64,000 nucleotides of DNA, taken from the NCBI GenBank assembly GCA_002841765.1, contig PHAV01000007.1:79033-143032 (forward strand), in the 5' to 3' direction. This stretch comes from Deltaproteobacteria bacterium HGW-Deltaproteobacteria-4 (GTDB lineage: Bacteria; Desulfobacterota; Desulfuromonadia; Desulfuromonadales; UBA2197). Both the position numbers and the translations under genes were made by a program. Under the pieces are notes generated by a model that was not told the DNA's origin, did no database searches, and was given only the letters and a program-made list of their open reading frames with translations. Numbering within the stretch: position 1 is the first letter of the stretch; each line of letters opens with the position of its first letter. Below are positions 26,891 through 36,241 of this stretch, piece by piece.

Positions 26891-26911
26891 CGGGCGCATA
26901 CGATGCGCCCG
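26891..26911. repeat. Small palindrome (GGGCGCAT..ATGCGCCC)
   Basis: An 8-9 bp perfect stem with three-base loop, directly followed by GTACGGGG, at the right border of the dispersed repeat. Confidence 0.6.
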
Positions 26912-27034
26912 TACGGGGAACCCACTTACCCTCTATTGCACTATTTTCAATCAGTCAAAAACATGTTAACAATGGAGCCCGTTTGAAAATCAACCGACAC
27001 AGAAAATCTCTCCAGTAGATAAGGACTCAATAGC

Positions 27035-28387
27035 ATGGACTTCGCAGCGATCGGCCTCAACATCCCCTCCATCCTCCTCCCCAAGCCGGGCACCGACATG
27101 AGCAAGTGGGCAGTGATCGCTTGCGACCAGTACACCTCGGAGCCCGAATACTGGGAGAAGGTCAGCGCCACTGTCGGAACGAACCCCTCGACCCTCAATC
27201 TGATCTTCCCCGAGGTTTACCTTGAAGAAGCGGAAGCCGATGCCGAGCGTCGCATTGCCGGGATCAACACGACGATGCAGCACTACCTTGATGCCGGCAT
27301 CCTGCAGGAGGAGGCGCAGCCCGGCTTTATCCTCGTCGACCGCCAGACCTGCGCTGTCCCGTCGCGCAAGGGACTGGTCGTGGCCCTCGATCTCGAAGCC
27401 TACGACTACCGCGAGGGGGCAACGACCCTGATTCGTGCCACCGAGGGGACGATCCTCGACCGGTTGCCGCCGCGTATCAAGGTGCGCCAGGGGGCGAGCA
27501 TCGAGCTCCCGCACATTATGGTCCTCATCGACGACCCGGAGCGGAGCGTCATCGAACCCCTCTTTGCCCGGAATCTCGAACTCGCTTACGATTTTGAGCT
27601 GATGGAGAACGGGGGGCATATCAAGGGCTGGCGGGTCAATGACGTGGCCAGTATTGGCCAGGTCGGGGCGGCACTGGCGCAACTTGCCGATCCGGCGCGC
27701 TTTGCCGAAAAATATCAGGTGGCGGGGCAGGCACCGGTTCTGTACGCGATGGGGGACGGCAACCACTCCTTTGCCACGGCCAAGGCGATCTGGGAGAAGC
27801 TCAAGGCCGAAGCGACGGATCCGGCTGCGATCATGGATCACCCCGCTCGCTACGCCCTGGTTGAACTCGTCAATGTCCACGATCCGGGGCTGGAGTTCGA
27901 AGCGATCCACCGGGTGATCTTCAATGCTGATCTGGCAACGATGACGGCGCAGGCTGAAGCGTTCTACACCGCCCAGGGGGCGAGCTTCCGCTGCGAGCGC
28001 TGCGTTGATCAGGCGGCCAGCGTCCAAAAGTTACAGACTCTGAAGCAGGCAGGGCGGCACCTCATCCCCTTTGTCGCCGGCGCGGAGTGCGGGCTCTTTG
28101 TCATCGACCAGCCTCCCCTGCATCTCGAAGTTGCGACGTTGCAGATTTTCCTTGACCAATTCTTGACCAAAAACCGTGCCGCCCGCATCGACTATATCCA
28201 CGGCGAGGCGCCGGTCAGCGCTCTCGGCGGTAAAACCGGAAATATCGGTTTCTATCTCCCGGCGATCTCCAAGTACGACTTCTTCAAAACGATCATTCTC
28301 GATGGCGCCCTGCCGCGCAAGACCTTCTCTATGGGGGATGCGGACGAAAAGCGTTTCTATCTGGAGTGCCGGCGGATTGTGAGCTGA
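27035..28387 (+). CDS. DUF1015 family protein
   Basis: A 450-residue cytoplasmic protein of the DUF1015 family (IPSILLPKPGTDMSKWAVIACDQYTS, YALVELVNVHDPGLEFEAIHRVIF, GDGNHSFATAKAIWE). The block DGNHSFATA with its Asp-Asn-His looks like an active-site loop and is the most conserved part. The ATG is preceded by ATAAGGACTC. In many anaerobes the gene lies next to serine or aspartate metabolism genes; here it stands alone between repeats, so no pathway can be assigned. Confidence 0.85.
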   Translation: MDFAAIGLNIPSILLPKPGTDMSKWAVIACDQYTSEPEYWEKVSATVGTNPSTLNLIFPEVYLEEAEADAERRIAGINTTMQHYLDAGILQEEAQPGFILVDRQTCAVPSRKGLVVALDLEAYDYREGATTLIRATEGTILDRLPPRIKVRQGASIELPHIMVLIDDPERSVIEPLFARNLELAYDFELMENGGHIKGWRVNDVASIGQVGAALAQLADPARFAEKYQVAGQAPVLYAMGDGNHSFATAKAIWEKLKAEATDPAAIMDHPARYALVELVNVHDPGLEFEAIHRVIFNADLATMTAQAEAFYTAQGASFRCERCVDQAASVQKLQTLKQAGRHLIPFVAGAECGLFVIDQPPLHLEVATLQIFLDQFLTKNRAARIDYIHGEAPVSALGGKTGNIGFYLPAISKYDFFKTIILDGALPRKTFSMGDADEKRFYLECRRIVS

Positions 28388-28436
28388 AAGGGGAGGGGGG
28401 CCGAGAGTAACTTTCACTGAGCGTGTAAAACGTCAG

Positions 28437-28484
28437 GACGTCAAGTCCCTAAATCTGAAATTTGAGATTTAGGGACTTGACGTC
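28437..28484. terminator. Perfect 20-bp inverted repeat between converging genes
   Basis: Arms 28437-28456 and 28465-28484 are perfectly complementary (GACGTCAAGTCCCTAAATCT on the left) around an 8-base loop. No T-run follows. It could work as a bidirectional terminator or be a remnant of a palindromic mobile repeat. Confidence 0.65.
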
Positions 28485-28521
28485 TCTGCTTTCTAGCCTA
28501 TTCTCATCCGTTCGACAATGT

Positions 28522-28980
28522 TCACTTAAGTCCGGCTCGCTTCAGTCCTTCGATAAGATCCGCCTTGTCCAAAAATCCCATATGCCGGTCGATCTCTTTC
28601 CCCTGAGTATCGAACAATACCTGCGTCGGGATCCCCTGAACGCGGAATTTTTGTGCGGCGGTTTCGCTTTCATCGATATCAATGAAGAGGACGTTTGCTT
28701 GACTGCGGTACTCTTTTGCCAGTGACTCAAGGATCGGGGCCATCTGTTTGCAGGGAGCACAGGTGCGTGACCCGAGATCGATGATTGTCGGTTTTCCCGA
28801 AGAGAGTGCCTGATTGACTGCTGCCGCAGTGGCCGAAGGGAGGTCGGCGTGGGCGGTAACGGTCGTTAGCGTCAGCAGGGCGGCGGCAAGAAATATCCTC
28901 CTGCCAGCAGCAGTTTTTCTGGTGTTCTCATGCAAGGATTTACTGTGGGCACAACCTGTTCCTGATACTGCCATGTTCAT
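28522..28980 (-). CDS. Periplasmic thioredoxin-like protein
   Basis: A 152-residue thioredoxin-fold protein with the redox pair C74-AP-C77 in RTCAPCKQMAPILE and the cis-proline loop GIPTQVLFDTQGKEI. An N-terminal hydrophobic stretch (RRIFLAAALLTLTTVTAHA) is a signal peptide, so it should reduce or isomerise disulfides in the periplasm. The start codon is uncertain, because 27 residues precede the signal; a start nearer the hydrophobic region is possible. No partner such as DsbD or a cytochrome biogenesis gene is adjacent. Confidence 0.85.
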   Translation of the reverse strand: MNMAVSGTGCAHSKSLHENTRKTAAGRRIFLAAALLTLTTVTAHADLPSATAAAVNQALSSGKPTIIDLGSRTCAPCKQMAPILESLAKEYRSQANVLFIDIDESETAAQKFRVQGIPTQVLFDTQGKEIDRHMGFLDKADLIEGLKRAGLK

Positions 28981-29090
28981 GGCGCTTCTCCTTTTCTTGA
29001 TGGTTATTCCTTCGCAATTGACTTCGCAGGGAGGACTCTTGTCGCCGCAGCAGGAACGGTGCGCAGATAAACTCTGCGTACTCTCCGTGC

Positions 29091-32000
29091 TCAGTCGAAC
29101 TCGATTTTGTAAAAGAGGTCGACCCCGCTCTCCTCGCCGACCGTCGATTCTGCCTGCCAGCGTTCACTGATGTCGTAGCGCAGGCCGACGACATTGCTGC
29201 CGGTAAAGAGGGAGTGACCGAGGCTGATATAGAGTTTGGGGTTGAGGTACTTGCCGACGGTGATCACCGAAGTGGTGAGGTCACCGTCGCCGGATTGAAT
29301 GTCGATTACATCCAGCCCGACGCGGCGCCGCAGTCGATCCTGCAGCACCGTCGACTCCCCCTTGGCGAGGAGGGCGCCGGCCGCTACCATCAGCAGGTCG
29401 GCTTGTCCGGCATCGCTCCCCATCGGCCGGCCGAGGACGATATAGGAAAGGATGTCGGTATCGGGCATCGACGGTTCGGAATAAAGGGTTACTGTCGGCG
29501 CACGCGGCGTGCCGCCGACCCGGACTCCGGCCTGGACCTCGCCGGCTTTGCGCAGGGCGAGGATGTCGAGAGTCGGCTGGTCGATAGGGCCGCCGGCAAA
29601 GAGGAGGGAGCCGCGACTGATGTCGAGTTTCATGCCGTAGGCGGCATAATCCCCTTGGACAACACTGATCTTGCCGCGACCGTTGATCTCTTCGTTACCG
29701 CGGGCGGTGACGATCACCTCGCCGTTGAGGCGGGCGTCGATCCCCCCGAAATCGACCAGCACCCGCTCGCCGAGGAGGAGGCGGACTTCTAGATCGAGAT
29801 CCAGCGGCCGTTCGCGATCGTCGGTCAGCGGCGCATCGACGATCACGACGTCGGCATGCTGCCGCAGGGGGGCCTTAGTTTGGCGGCCGCGCACCAGCAG
29901 TTCGGGGAGCTTGATCTCACCGCGTACTTTGGCTGTTTGTGTAGTGCCGCTGAAGGTGAGGGCGGGGCTGGTGACAATTCGCAACTCCGGGAGATTGAGG
30001 GTGAGAAAGCGTTCCCCGTCGAGCTTGCCGCTGAATTCGGCAAGCTGCCAGTTTTGCAGTCGCAGCTCGCCTTCCCCGGTCAGATGTCCGTCCCCTGAAG
30101 CAACTTTGACGGCAGAAACGCGCACCTTGTCGTCAACAAAGTCGGCCTTTATGCTCAGGTCGCGGAGGGTAATGCCTGCCTGGGGGAGATACGCCCCTGC
30201 GCCGCTCAGCTGCAGATTGCCGGCGAGTGCGGGCCGCTGCCAGCTGCCGGCGACGCGCAGGTCGAGATCGAGATCGCCGTGGCTTTCCCGCAACAGCCCT
30301 GGCAGCAGGGTGGTCAGTAATCCCCGCTCACGGAAACGTCCTTTTATTTCACCGCGCAGGGGGCCGGCAGGAATGATGGCGACGGGCAGGGTGGTGGGCA
30401 GTGGCAGGGAGAGCTTCCCGGCGATTTCACCATGGTCAACGAGCGTCAAGGCAAGATCGACGTCGAGAGTTTTTTTCTGCCAGCGCCAGGTGACATCGGC
30501 ATTCCGCAACGCCATGCTCACCTCCCCGCGTTTTTGTTTCCAGGAAAGGACGACGTTATTGCCCGTGCTTTCGCCGACGACTTCGAAGATTCGGCCGGGA
30601 AAAAGCTCGGCCGTCAGGGCCCCGGAGAGGCTCCCGCGCATCGCCAGAGTCGGGGGGAGCCAGGGGGCGATGAGCTCGGGACCGAGTCCGTCCCAGTCGA
30701 GTTGCAGGGTCAGGCGCTGCGGCAGCGCCAGTTTCCCCGGCTCCGGAGAAGTGAGGCGGGCGGAGACATGGCTCTGCGCTGCGAGATTGAGATCGCACAA
30801 CGCAGTAAGACCTTTTTCATCCCAGGAAAAGTCGCTTGCCAAGCGCTGGACAGACAGGTTGAGGTCGCCCTGTTCAAGTCGGCCGGCGGCAACAACTTTC
30901 CCCTGCAGACGCAGGGCACCATCTTCTTTCCATCTCGCTGTTACGCCGCCGGTGCTGGCTCCGGTCAGTTGCAGCTCCGCTAGCCAGGGGTTGGCGCGGG
31001 CCAGTTCCAGATCATCCCACTGGGCGGTCATCTCTCCCGCTCCGTTGCCGCGGTCGTAAATCCCGGCGATTTCAATCCATTCGCTGCGTTCGCTGGTCAG
31101 TTCCAGCGGGGAGAAGCGCAGGGTTTTGCCATCGACCAGCAGTGTCACTGGTGCGGCCAGGCGCCAGGCTCCCTGCACCTGTTCTTTCCCGGTCAACTGG
31201 AGAATCTTTGCGGACCAGCTTCCGGCCTCATAGCTCCCCGTCGCTTCGACCTGGACCTTCCCCTGCGGCCACGTCAGAGCGAGACCTAGTTGGTGCTCAG
31301 CAGGAAGTCCGTCCCCTTCGAATTCGAGCCGATCGAAACTCCAGTTCTGGTAATGGATAACGCTGAGATCGGCGCGAAGGGAGATCGGACTTTTCGGCGT
31401 CGGACGTTGCAGACGAAGCGCCCCGTGATTGATGCTCAGCCCGGCATAAGTGAGAGTTGTTCCCTCGCTGTTGACGGCGCCGGTCAGTTCTCCTCCCTGC
31501 CAGCGCACCCAGCCGGTTGCTTTCCCGGCTCCAGTGGCGTCGGGTAACAGCTCTTCGAGGTGCTGGAACGCGACAAAGAAGTTCACTCGTTCCTGTAATC
31601 GGCCCGCTGCCGTCAGATCGATGCCGTTACCATGGAGTTCGAGGTGGCGCAGGAGTAAATCGTCATCATCCAGCCGGGCCGAAACAGCTCCGGTCAGGGG
31701 ATGGCCATTGAGGATGCTGTCGTGCAGTTGGGTAGTAAGCTCCAGTTGCAGGGGGGCATCCGGTGGGAGGAGGAGGGTGCTGTTAAGGTTAAAGTTGAGC
31801 TGTCCGACCAGGGGGGGGGAGAGGACACCAGGGTTGAGACCTGTCCCCTGCAGGGCTGCCGTCAGGCTAAGGGGGCCGCTCCAGTCGAGATTCAGGGCGC
31901 CGGCAAGTTGACCGGCGAGGAGTCGACCATCAAGCTTGCTCAGGGCGAGTTGCTGTCGGTTGCCGGCCAGGCGTCCGGCGAGATGAAGGTCACGCCAGGC

Positions 32001-33017
32001 GGTACCGCGGTTGCTCAGATCGAACTGACCGCGGTAAGCGTCCGGACTGCCGGTGAGGTCGAGAGAACCGGAGAGGTCCGTGGCAATAGCCGTCTCCGGT
32101 GTCAGGTCAACGCCCAGGAGCTGAAGCTGGAGGAGTAGGGGAGTGACGGAGTCGTCGAAGTTGTAGCGTATCCGGCCGCGCACCTCGCCGGCGGCGACGC
32201 TGCGGGAAAGGAGGAGGTTTCGGAGTTCGACCCCGGCGGTGGCGAGGCCGAGGTCGGAGTTGAGGTGGACTCTCCCCTGCTGCGTCGTGTGGAGATCGAG
32301 AACCAGAGGGCCGGCCAGGACCTCCTCACCCTTTCCGGCCGAGAGGTTAAGGGTCAGATCAATCTTCTCCAACCCGGTGCTCGCGTCGAAGTCTTCCCCG
32401 TGCAGGCGAAGGGCAAGAGCGGGAGTAACCATCCCCGCCGTCACTTCGCCGGAAAGAGAGCCGTAGGAGGTGCGGGCCTGCAGGGCGGAGAGGCGCAGGA
32501 TACCGTCACGCCAGTCGAGGCGTCCGCTTAGCGGTCCAAGTTGCAGCGCTTCAGCTTCGGGGCGATGAATGACCACGCCGGCCAGTTGCAGTGAAGCGAT
32601 ACTTACATGCAGGCGGCGCGGCAGACTGGAGACGCGGGGCCATTGCAGCGGCTTTTTATCTTTTTTAACAATTCCGGCTGGGTCGGGCGCAAGATGGATG
32701 ACCATCTCCCCCAGGGTGAGTTCTTCGATCGTCAATTCGGCGTGGAGAAGTTGCCGTGGCTGCCAGCGCAGGCGCAGTGTCGGGGTTTCGGCTTCGCCGC
32801 CGGGCCAGCGCACCTTGACCCCGTCGAGGCGCAGTTCGTCAATCAGTCGTCCGGAGAGCATCTCGACTTCGATCGTCAGCGGCGACCAGCGGTTGACACC
32901 GGCCAGCAGGGCGCGGCTGCCGGAATCGCTGCCGACCAGCCATGCCCCGGCGCCGAAAAGGACAAGAGCCAGCAGCAGGAGGGTCAGCGCCGCATATTTG
33001 AGCACAGTCGTCACCAT
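29091..33017 (-). CDS. tamB: TamB-type translocation and assembly module protein
   Basis: A 1308-residue protein with an N-terminal membrane anchor (ALTLLLLALVLFGAGAWLVG) and a very long, repetitive beta-helical region typical of the AsmA-like/TamB superfamily. The C-terminal ~350 residues are the TamB domain (DUF490), including PTLDILALRKAGEVQAGVRVGG, SEPSMPDTDILSYIVLGRP and the last strand YDISERWQAESTVGEESGVDLFYKIEFD, which would dock onto TamA. It spans the periplasm and is involved in outer-membrane protein and lipid transport. The start overlaps the tamA end by seven bases. Confidence 0.93.
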   Translation of the reverse strand: MVTTVLKYAALTLLLLALVLFGAGAWLVGSDSGSRALLAGVNRWSPLTIEVEMLSGRLIDELRLDGVKVRWPGGEAETPTLRLRWQPRQLLHAELTIEELTLGEMVIHLAPDPAGIVKKDKKPLQWPRVSSLPRRLHVSIASLQLAGVVIHRPEAEALQLGPLSGRLDWRDGILRLSALQARTSYGSLSGEVTAGMVTPALALRLHGEDFDASTGLEKIDLTLNLSAGKGEEVLAGPLVLDLHTTQQGRVHLNSDLGLATAGVELRNLLLSRSVAAGEVRGRIRYNFDDSVTPLLLQLQLLGVDLTPETAIATDLSGSLDLTGSPDAYRGQFDLSNRGTAWRDLHLAGRLAGNRQQLALSKLDGRLLAGQLAGALNLDWSGPLSLTAALQGTGLNPGVLSPPLVGQLNFNLNSTLLLPPDAPLQLELTTQLHDSILNGHPLTGAVSARLDDDDLLLRHLELHGNGIDLTAAGRLQERVNFFVAFQHLEELLPDATGAGKATGWVRWQGGELTGAVNSEGTTLTYAGLSINHGALRLQRPTPKSPISLRADLSVIHYQNWSFDRLEFEGDGLPAEHQLGLALTWPQGKVQVEATGSYEAGSWSAKILQLTGKEQVQGAWRLAAPVTLLVDGKTLRFSPLELTSERSEWIEIAGIYDRGNGAGEMTAQWDDLELARANPWLAELQLTGASTGGVTARWKEDGALRLQGKVVAAGRLEQGDLNLSVQRLASDFSWDEKGLTALCDLNLAAQSHVSARLTSPEPGKLALPQRLTLQLDWDGLGPELIAPWLPPTLAMRGSLSGALTAELFPGRIFEVVGESTGNNVVLSWKQKRGEVSMALRNADVTWRWQKKTLDVDLALTLVDHGEIAGKLSLPLPTTLPVAIIPAGPLRGEIKGRFRERGLLTTLLPGLLRESHGDLDLDLRVAGSWQRPALAGNLQLSGAGAYLPQAGITLRDLSIKADFVDDKVRVSAVKVASGDGHLTGEGELRLQNWQLAEFSGKLDGERFLTLNLPELRIVTSPALTFSGTTQTAKVRGEIKLPELLVRGRQTKAPLRQHADVVIVDAPLTDDRERPLDLDLEVRLLLGERVLVDFGGIDARLNGEVIVTARGNEEINGRGKISVVQGDYAAYGMKLDISRGSLLFAGGPIDQPTLDILALRKAGEVQAGVRVGGTPRAPTVTLYSEPSMPDTDILSYIVLGRPMGSDAGQADLLMVAAGALLAKGESTVLQDRLRRRVGLDVIDIQSGDGDLTTSVITVGKYLNPKLYISLGHSLFTGSNVVGLRYDISERWQAESTVGEESGVDLFYKIEFD

Positions 33018-34822
33018 CCGAACCCCACGCTGAGATGGAGGCGATAGGACGGGTCAGTCACTCCGACCTGGCGGGCGATATCGATTTTGACCGGGCCAAT
33101 GACAGTGTAACGCCGCACCCCGATCCCGACACCACTGGCCCATTCGATATCGGTGAGGACATTAAAGGCGTTGCCGAGATCGAAGAAGGTCGCCACTCCC
33201 CAGTCTTCGCCGAAGGGGACCTCAAGTTCGATGCTGCCGACCGCGAGATGTTCGCCGCCGACCACCTGTCCGTCGGCATCAGTGGGGCCGAGGCTTTGAT
33301 AGGCATAGCCGCGCACACTTTGATCGCCGCCGGCAAAAAAACGCAACGATGCCGGAATCTCAGCCAAAGGTTCGTTCTTGAGAGTTGTTCCCCCTTGGGC
33401 GCGCAGCAGCAGTTTTAACTGCCACGGCAGCGGGATGATAGTATTTCCTGAAGCGAGAAATTGCAGTAATCCCGTATCCGAACCGAGCGATTGATGGCCG
33501 CCGCGGACTTCCAGGCTGTAGCGGAAACCCTTTTTCGGTCGGATTGGATCGGCATAGAGATTGTGCCGGAAACGGATGCCGGGGATGATCATGCGGGAAC
33601 GGTCGTCCTGTGCAGCGACAATGTAATCCTCTTGCAACAGCCGCAGGTAGACAGAGCCGATCCGCCCGCCACTGAAGCCGCGTTGTTCTTCGATCTCGGC
33701 GAAGAGAGAACGGGTTTCATAGCTTTTCAGATTTTCGCGCACGAATCCACTGCGCAGGGCGGTTTGGGATTCAATATTCGTCAGTCCGGGGACGATATAA
33801 TTGGCGGTGAGGGATTGGTGGCGTTCGGCGAGACTCAAGTCGGCAACGAACTCGTGGCCGCGGTGAAGGACGTTCAGGTCGCGATAGTTGAGGGAGGTGC
33901 GGGCGCCGGTGTCCGTACCGTAACCGATCCCCGGCCGTAGACGCCGGCGCGCGGCCGGGACGAGTTTGATCTCGATCGGCACCCGGAACTCCTCGCTCAG
34001 GGTTTTTTGCGGGGTGATGATCACTTCGCGGAAGCGGTCGGAGTCGAGAAAGTTGAGTTGCGTCTGGCCGAGGCGGGGATAGCTGAAGACCTCCCCTTCA
34101 CTAAAGGAGAGATAGCGCCGGAGAAAGGGAGCCGGGTAAACGTCCCCCCCCTGGATAAAGGCTTTGCCGAAGTAATAGCGTTCGCCGGTCGCGAGTTCGA
34201 GGTCGATTTCAGCGCGGCGTTCCTGTTGGTGCAAACGGATCTGATGGACCTTGAAGTCGGCGTCAAGATAACCGCGGTCAAGGACGCGCGCTTTGAGGGT
34301 TCCCTTGGCTTGATCGTAGAGATCCTGCCGCAGCACCTCGCCAACACGCAGGGGGAAGTCGGCGACCAGTCGCTGCAAACGCGGCTCGCTTTCCCCTGGA
34401 CCGCTCAGGTGCACCGCAACCGACGTTGTCCGCACCGGTTCCCCCGGCAGCACTGTGACCTCAAGGAGGTAGCGACCCGGCGCGGTCATCTGCCGCTGCA
34501 CACTGACTTCCGCATCATAATAGCCGAAAGGCTCAAGGGCCTGGCGGACCCGTTTCGGAATCTGCTCTTCGAAACGCTCCAGCCACAACGGCTCGACCTG
34601 CCCCTGCTCCACCAGTCCCGGAGGAAGGACCAGGGCGGCGTGGACGTTGGCCAGGGCTTCTTCTCCGCTGACGCCGCTAACGTTAATCTCCAGAGGGTCG
34701 GCAGCGTGGACGGTAGCGCTCAGCAGGAAGAGGAACAAAAGAGTCAGCGCCCGACAGCGCCACCGTCGGAGCAGCAACGTCGGCAAGAAGTCTGCTCTAA
34801 TTCGGGGTGAAAAGTTTCTCAT
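33011..34822 (-). CDS. tamA: TamA-type outer-membrane protein (BamA/Omp85 family)
   Basis: About 603 residues: a signal peptide (LTLLFLFLLSATVHA), three POTRA-like domains (about residues 25-250, e.g. GYYDAEVSVQRQM, GYLDADFKVHQIRLH) and a C-terminal 16-strand barrel. The barrel lid motif is present (FFAGGDQSVRGYAYQSLGP, the GxRGY/VRGY sequence) and the protein ends YRLHLSVGFGW with the terminal aromatic of outer-membrane proteins. The start is placed at 34822, eight bases after the ispG stop; the frame is open to 34876. Works with TamB, encoded directly downstream. Confidence 0.92.
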   Translation of the reverse strand: MRNFSPRIRADFLPTLLLRRWRCRALTLLFLFLLSATVHAADPLEINVSGVSGEEALANVHAALVLPPGLVEQGQVEPLWLERFEEQIPKRVRQALEPFGYYDAEVSVQRQMTAPGRYLLEVTVLPGEPVRTTSVAVHLSGPGESEPRLQRLVADFPLRVGEVLRQDLYDQAKGTLKARVLDRGYLDADFKVHQIRLHQQERRAEIDLELATGERYYFGKAFIQGGDVYPAPFLRRYLSFSEGEVFSYPRLGQTQLNFLDSDRFREVIITPQKTLSEEFRVPIEIKLVPAARRRLRPGIGYGTDTGARTSLNYRDLNVLHRGHEFVADLSLAERHQSLTANYIVPGLTNIESQTALRSGFVRENLKSYETRSLFAEIEEQRGFSGGRIGSVYLRLLQEDYIVAAQDDRSRMIIPGIRFRHNLYADPIRPKKGFRYSLEVRGGHQSLGSDTGLLQFLASGNTIIPLPWQLKLLLRAQGGTTLKNEPLAEIPASLRFFAGGDQSVRGYAYQSLGPTDADGQVVGGEHLAVGSIELEVPFGEDWGVATFFDLGNAFNVLTDIEWASGVGIGVRRYTVIGPVKIDIARQVGVTDPSYRLHLSVGFGW

Positions 34823-34829
34823 CGGCAAT

Positions 34830-35891
34830 CTACACTCGTTCCCTGGCCAGCTTACGTGCTTCTGCAACGAGAACATCGGCGAGCTGCGCAGCCGGCACCT
34901 TGGCGATGATCTCTCCTTTACAAAAAAGCAGACCTTCTCCCCGGCCGCCGGCGATGCCGATATCCGCTTCCCGCGCTTCCCCGGGGCCGTTGACCGCGCA
35001 GCCCATCACCGCCACGGTGATCGCGGCCGGTAGATCAGCGAGGCGCCGCTCCACCTCTTCGGCGACAGGAATGAGATCAATCTGGCAGCGGCCGCAGGTC
35101 GGGCAGCTGACAAAGGTCGGGCCGCGCTGGCGGAGCCCGAGGCTCTTGAGGATCTCCCAGCCGACCTTGACCTCTTCCACCGGATCGCCGGTGAGGGAGA
35201 CACGCAAGGTCTCACCGAGTCCGTCGTAAAGGAGGATGCCGAGGCCGACACTGCTCTTGATCGTCCCCGCCCAGGTCGTCCCGGCTTCGGTAATGCCGAT
35301 GTGCAACGGGTAGTCGACCTGCGACCCAAGGAGGCGGTAAGCTTCAACGGTGCGTTGAATATTCGAGGCTTTGAGGCTGACCTTGATCTCTCGATAGTTG
35401 AGCTCTTCGAGGGTGTGGATATGGCCGAGAGCACTGGCTACCATTGCTTCGGCGGTCGGATGACCGTATTTGACGAGAAGTTCCTTCTCCAGCGAGCCGC
35501 CATTGACGCCGATACGGATCGGAATCTGTTTTTCGCGGCAGGCAGCCACGACTTCCTCGACCTTCCAGCGTTCACCAATATTTCCGGGATTGAGACGCAG
35601 GCCGGCAACGCCGCTGGCAAGGGAGGAAAGTGCGAGTTTGTAGTCGAAGTGGATATCGGCGATGACCGGCAGGGGCGAATCCCGGCAGATAGCCGTCAGC
35701 GCCTCAGCCGCCTGTTGATCAGGAACAGCACAGCGGATGATCTCGCAACCGACTGCCGCAAGGCGGACAATCTGGGCAAGGGTGGCAACCACATCGCGGG
35801 TATCGGTATTGGTCATCGACTGCACCGCAACCGGGGCGTTGCCGCCAATGGCAACATTCCCGATGTGTATCTGGCGGGTGAGACGGGGCAT
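34830..35891 (-). CDS. ispG: 4-hydroxy-3-methylbut-2-enyl-diphosphate synthase (flavodoxin-type)
   Basis: A 353-residue IspG, which converts MEcPP to HMBPP in the MEP isoprenoid pathway using a [4Fe-4S] cluster. The N-terminal TIM barrel starts TRQIHIGNVAIGGNAPVAVQSMTNTDT. The C-terminal cluster cysteines are in FVSCPTCGRCQ and MGCAVNGPGEAREADIG. The last residues are LARERV. It is the first gene of ispG-tamA-tamB, an arrangement with no obvious metabolic logic. Confidence 0.95.
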   Translation of the reverse strand: MPRLTRQIHIGNVAIGGNAPVAVQSMTNTDTRDVVATLAQIVRLAAVGCEIIRCAVPDQQAAEALTAICRDSPLPVIADIHFDYKLALSSLASGVAGLRLNPGNIGERWKVEEVVAACREKQIPIRIGVNGGSLEKELLVKYGHPTAEAMVASALGHIHTLEELNYREIKVSLKASNIQRTVEAYRLLGSQVDYPLHIGITEAGTTWAGTIKSSVGLGILLYDGLGETLRVSLTGDPVEEVKVGWEILKSLGLRQRGPTFVSCPTCGRCQIDLIPVAEEVERRLADLPAAITVAVMGCAVNGPGEAREADIGIAGGRGEGLLFCKGEIIAKVPAAQLADVLVAEARKLARERV

Positions 35892-36241
35892 GTGAAAGGC
35901 TCCTTATAATTACTCGACAGTGTAGCGCAGTGGTAGCCGATGAGCAACGAACAAAAGTCTTTTCGTTGGGTCGAATGGTGGTGAAATCCGTATCAGTTGG
36001 TAGTGTTTTGTCAGGGGAGGACTTGTGAAGATTAATGTGCCGCCTGCATATATTCCGCCAGTCGGGGAATAAAGTGAAGTCTCCTATTTTCTTGAAATTT
36101 AGATGGAATGCTGGTAGAGAATAAAAATTGTTTCTCTATTGTGTTTTTTAGTTTTAACGTAGGTACGGGTACCCCGTCTCCTGGCCGGCGGGTGGCGCTG
36201 GTGATCATTTTTAATTCAGTGAAAAAAAGGGGAAGTCAGAT
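35892..36241. other. Intergenic region with a 15-codon ORF
   Basis: About 350 bases between divergent ispG and the OmpA-family gene. A strong ribosome binding site GGGGAGGACTT precedes a GTG at 36025 opening a frame of 15 codons (MKINVPPAYIPPVGE, stop 36070-36072). It might be a leader peptide or the remnant of a longer gene. I see no riboswitch or other gene here. GGGGAAG before 36242 is the ribosome binding site of the next gene. Confidence 0.4.

Noticed and set aside
36130..36240. Possible c-di-GMP (GEMM) riboswitch before the OmpA-family gene
   Set aside because: GTAGGTACGGGTACC resembles part of the GEMM core, but the other conserved blocks are not found.
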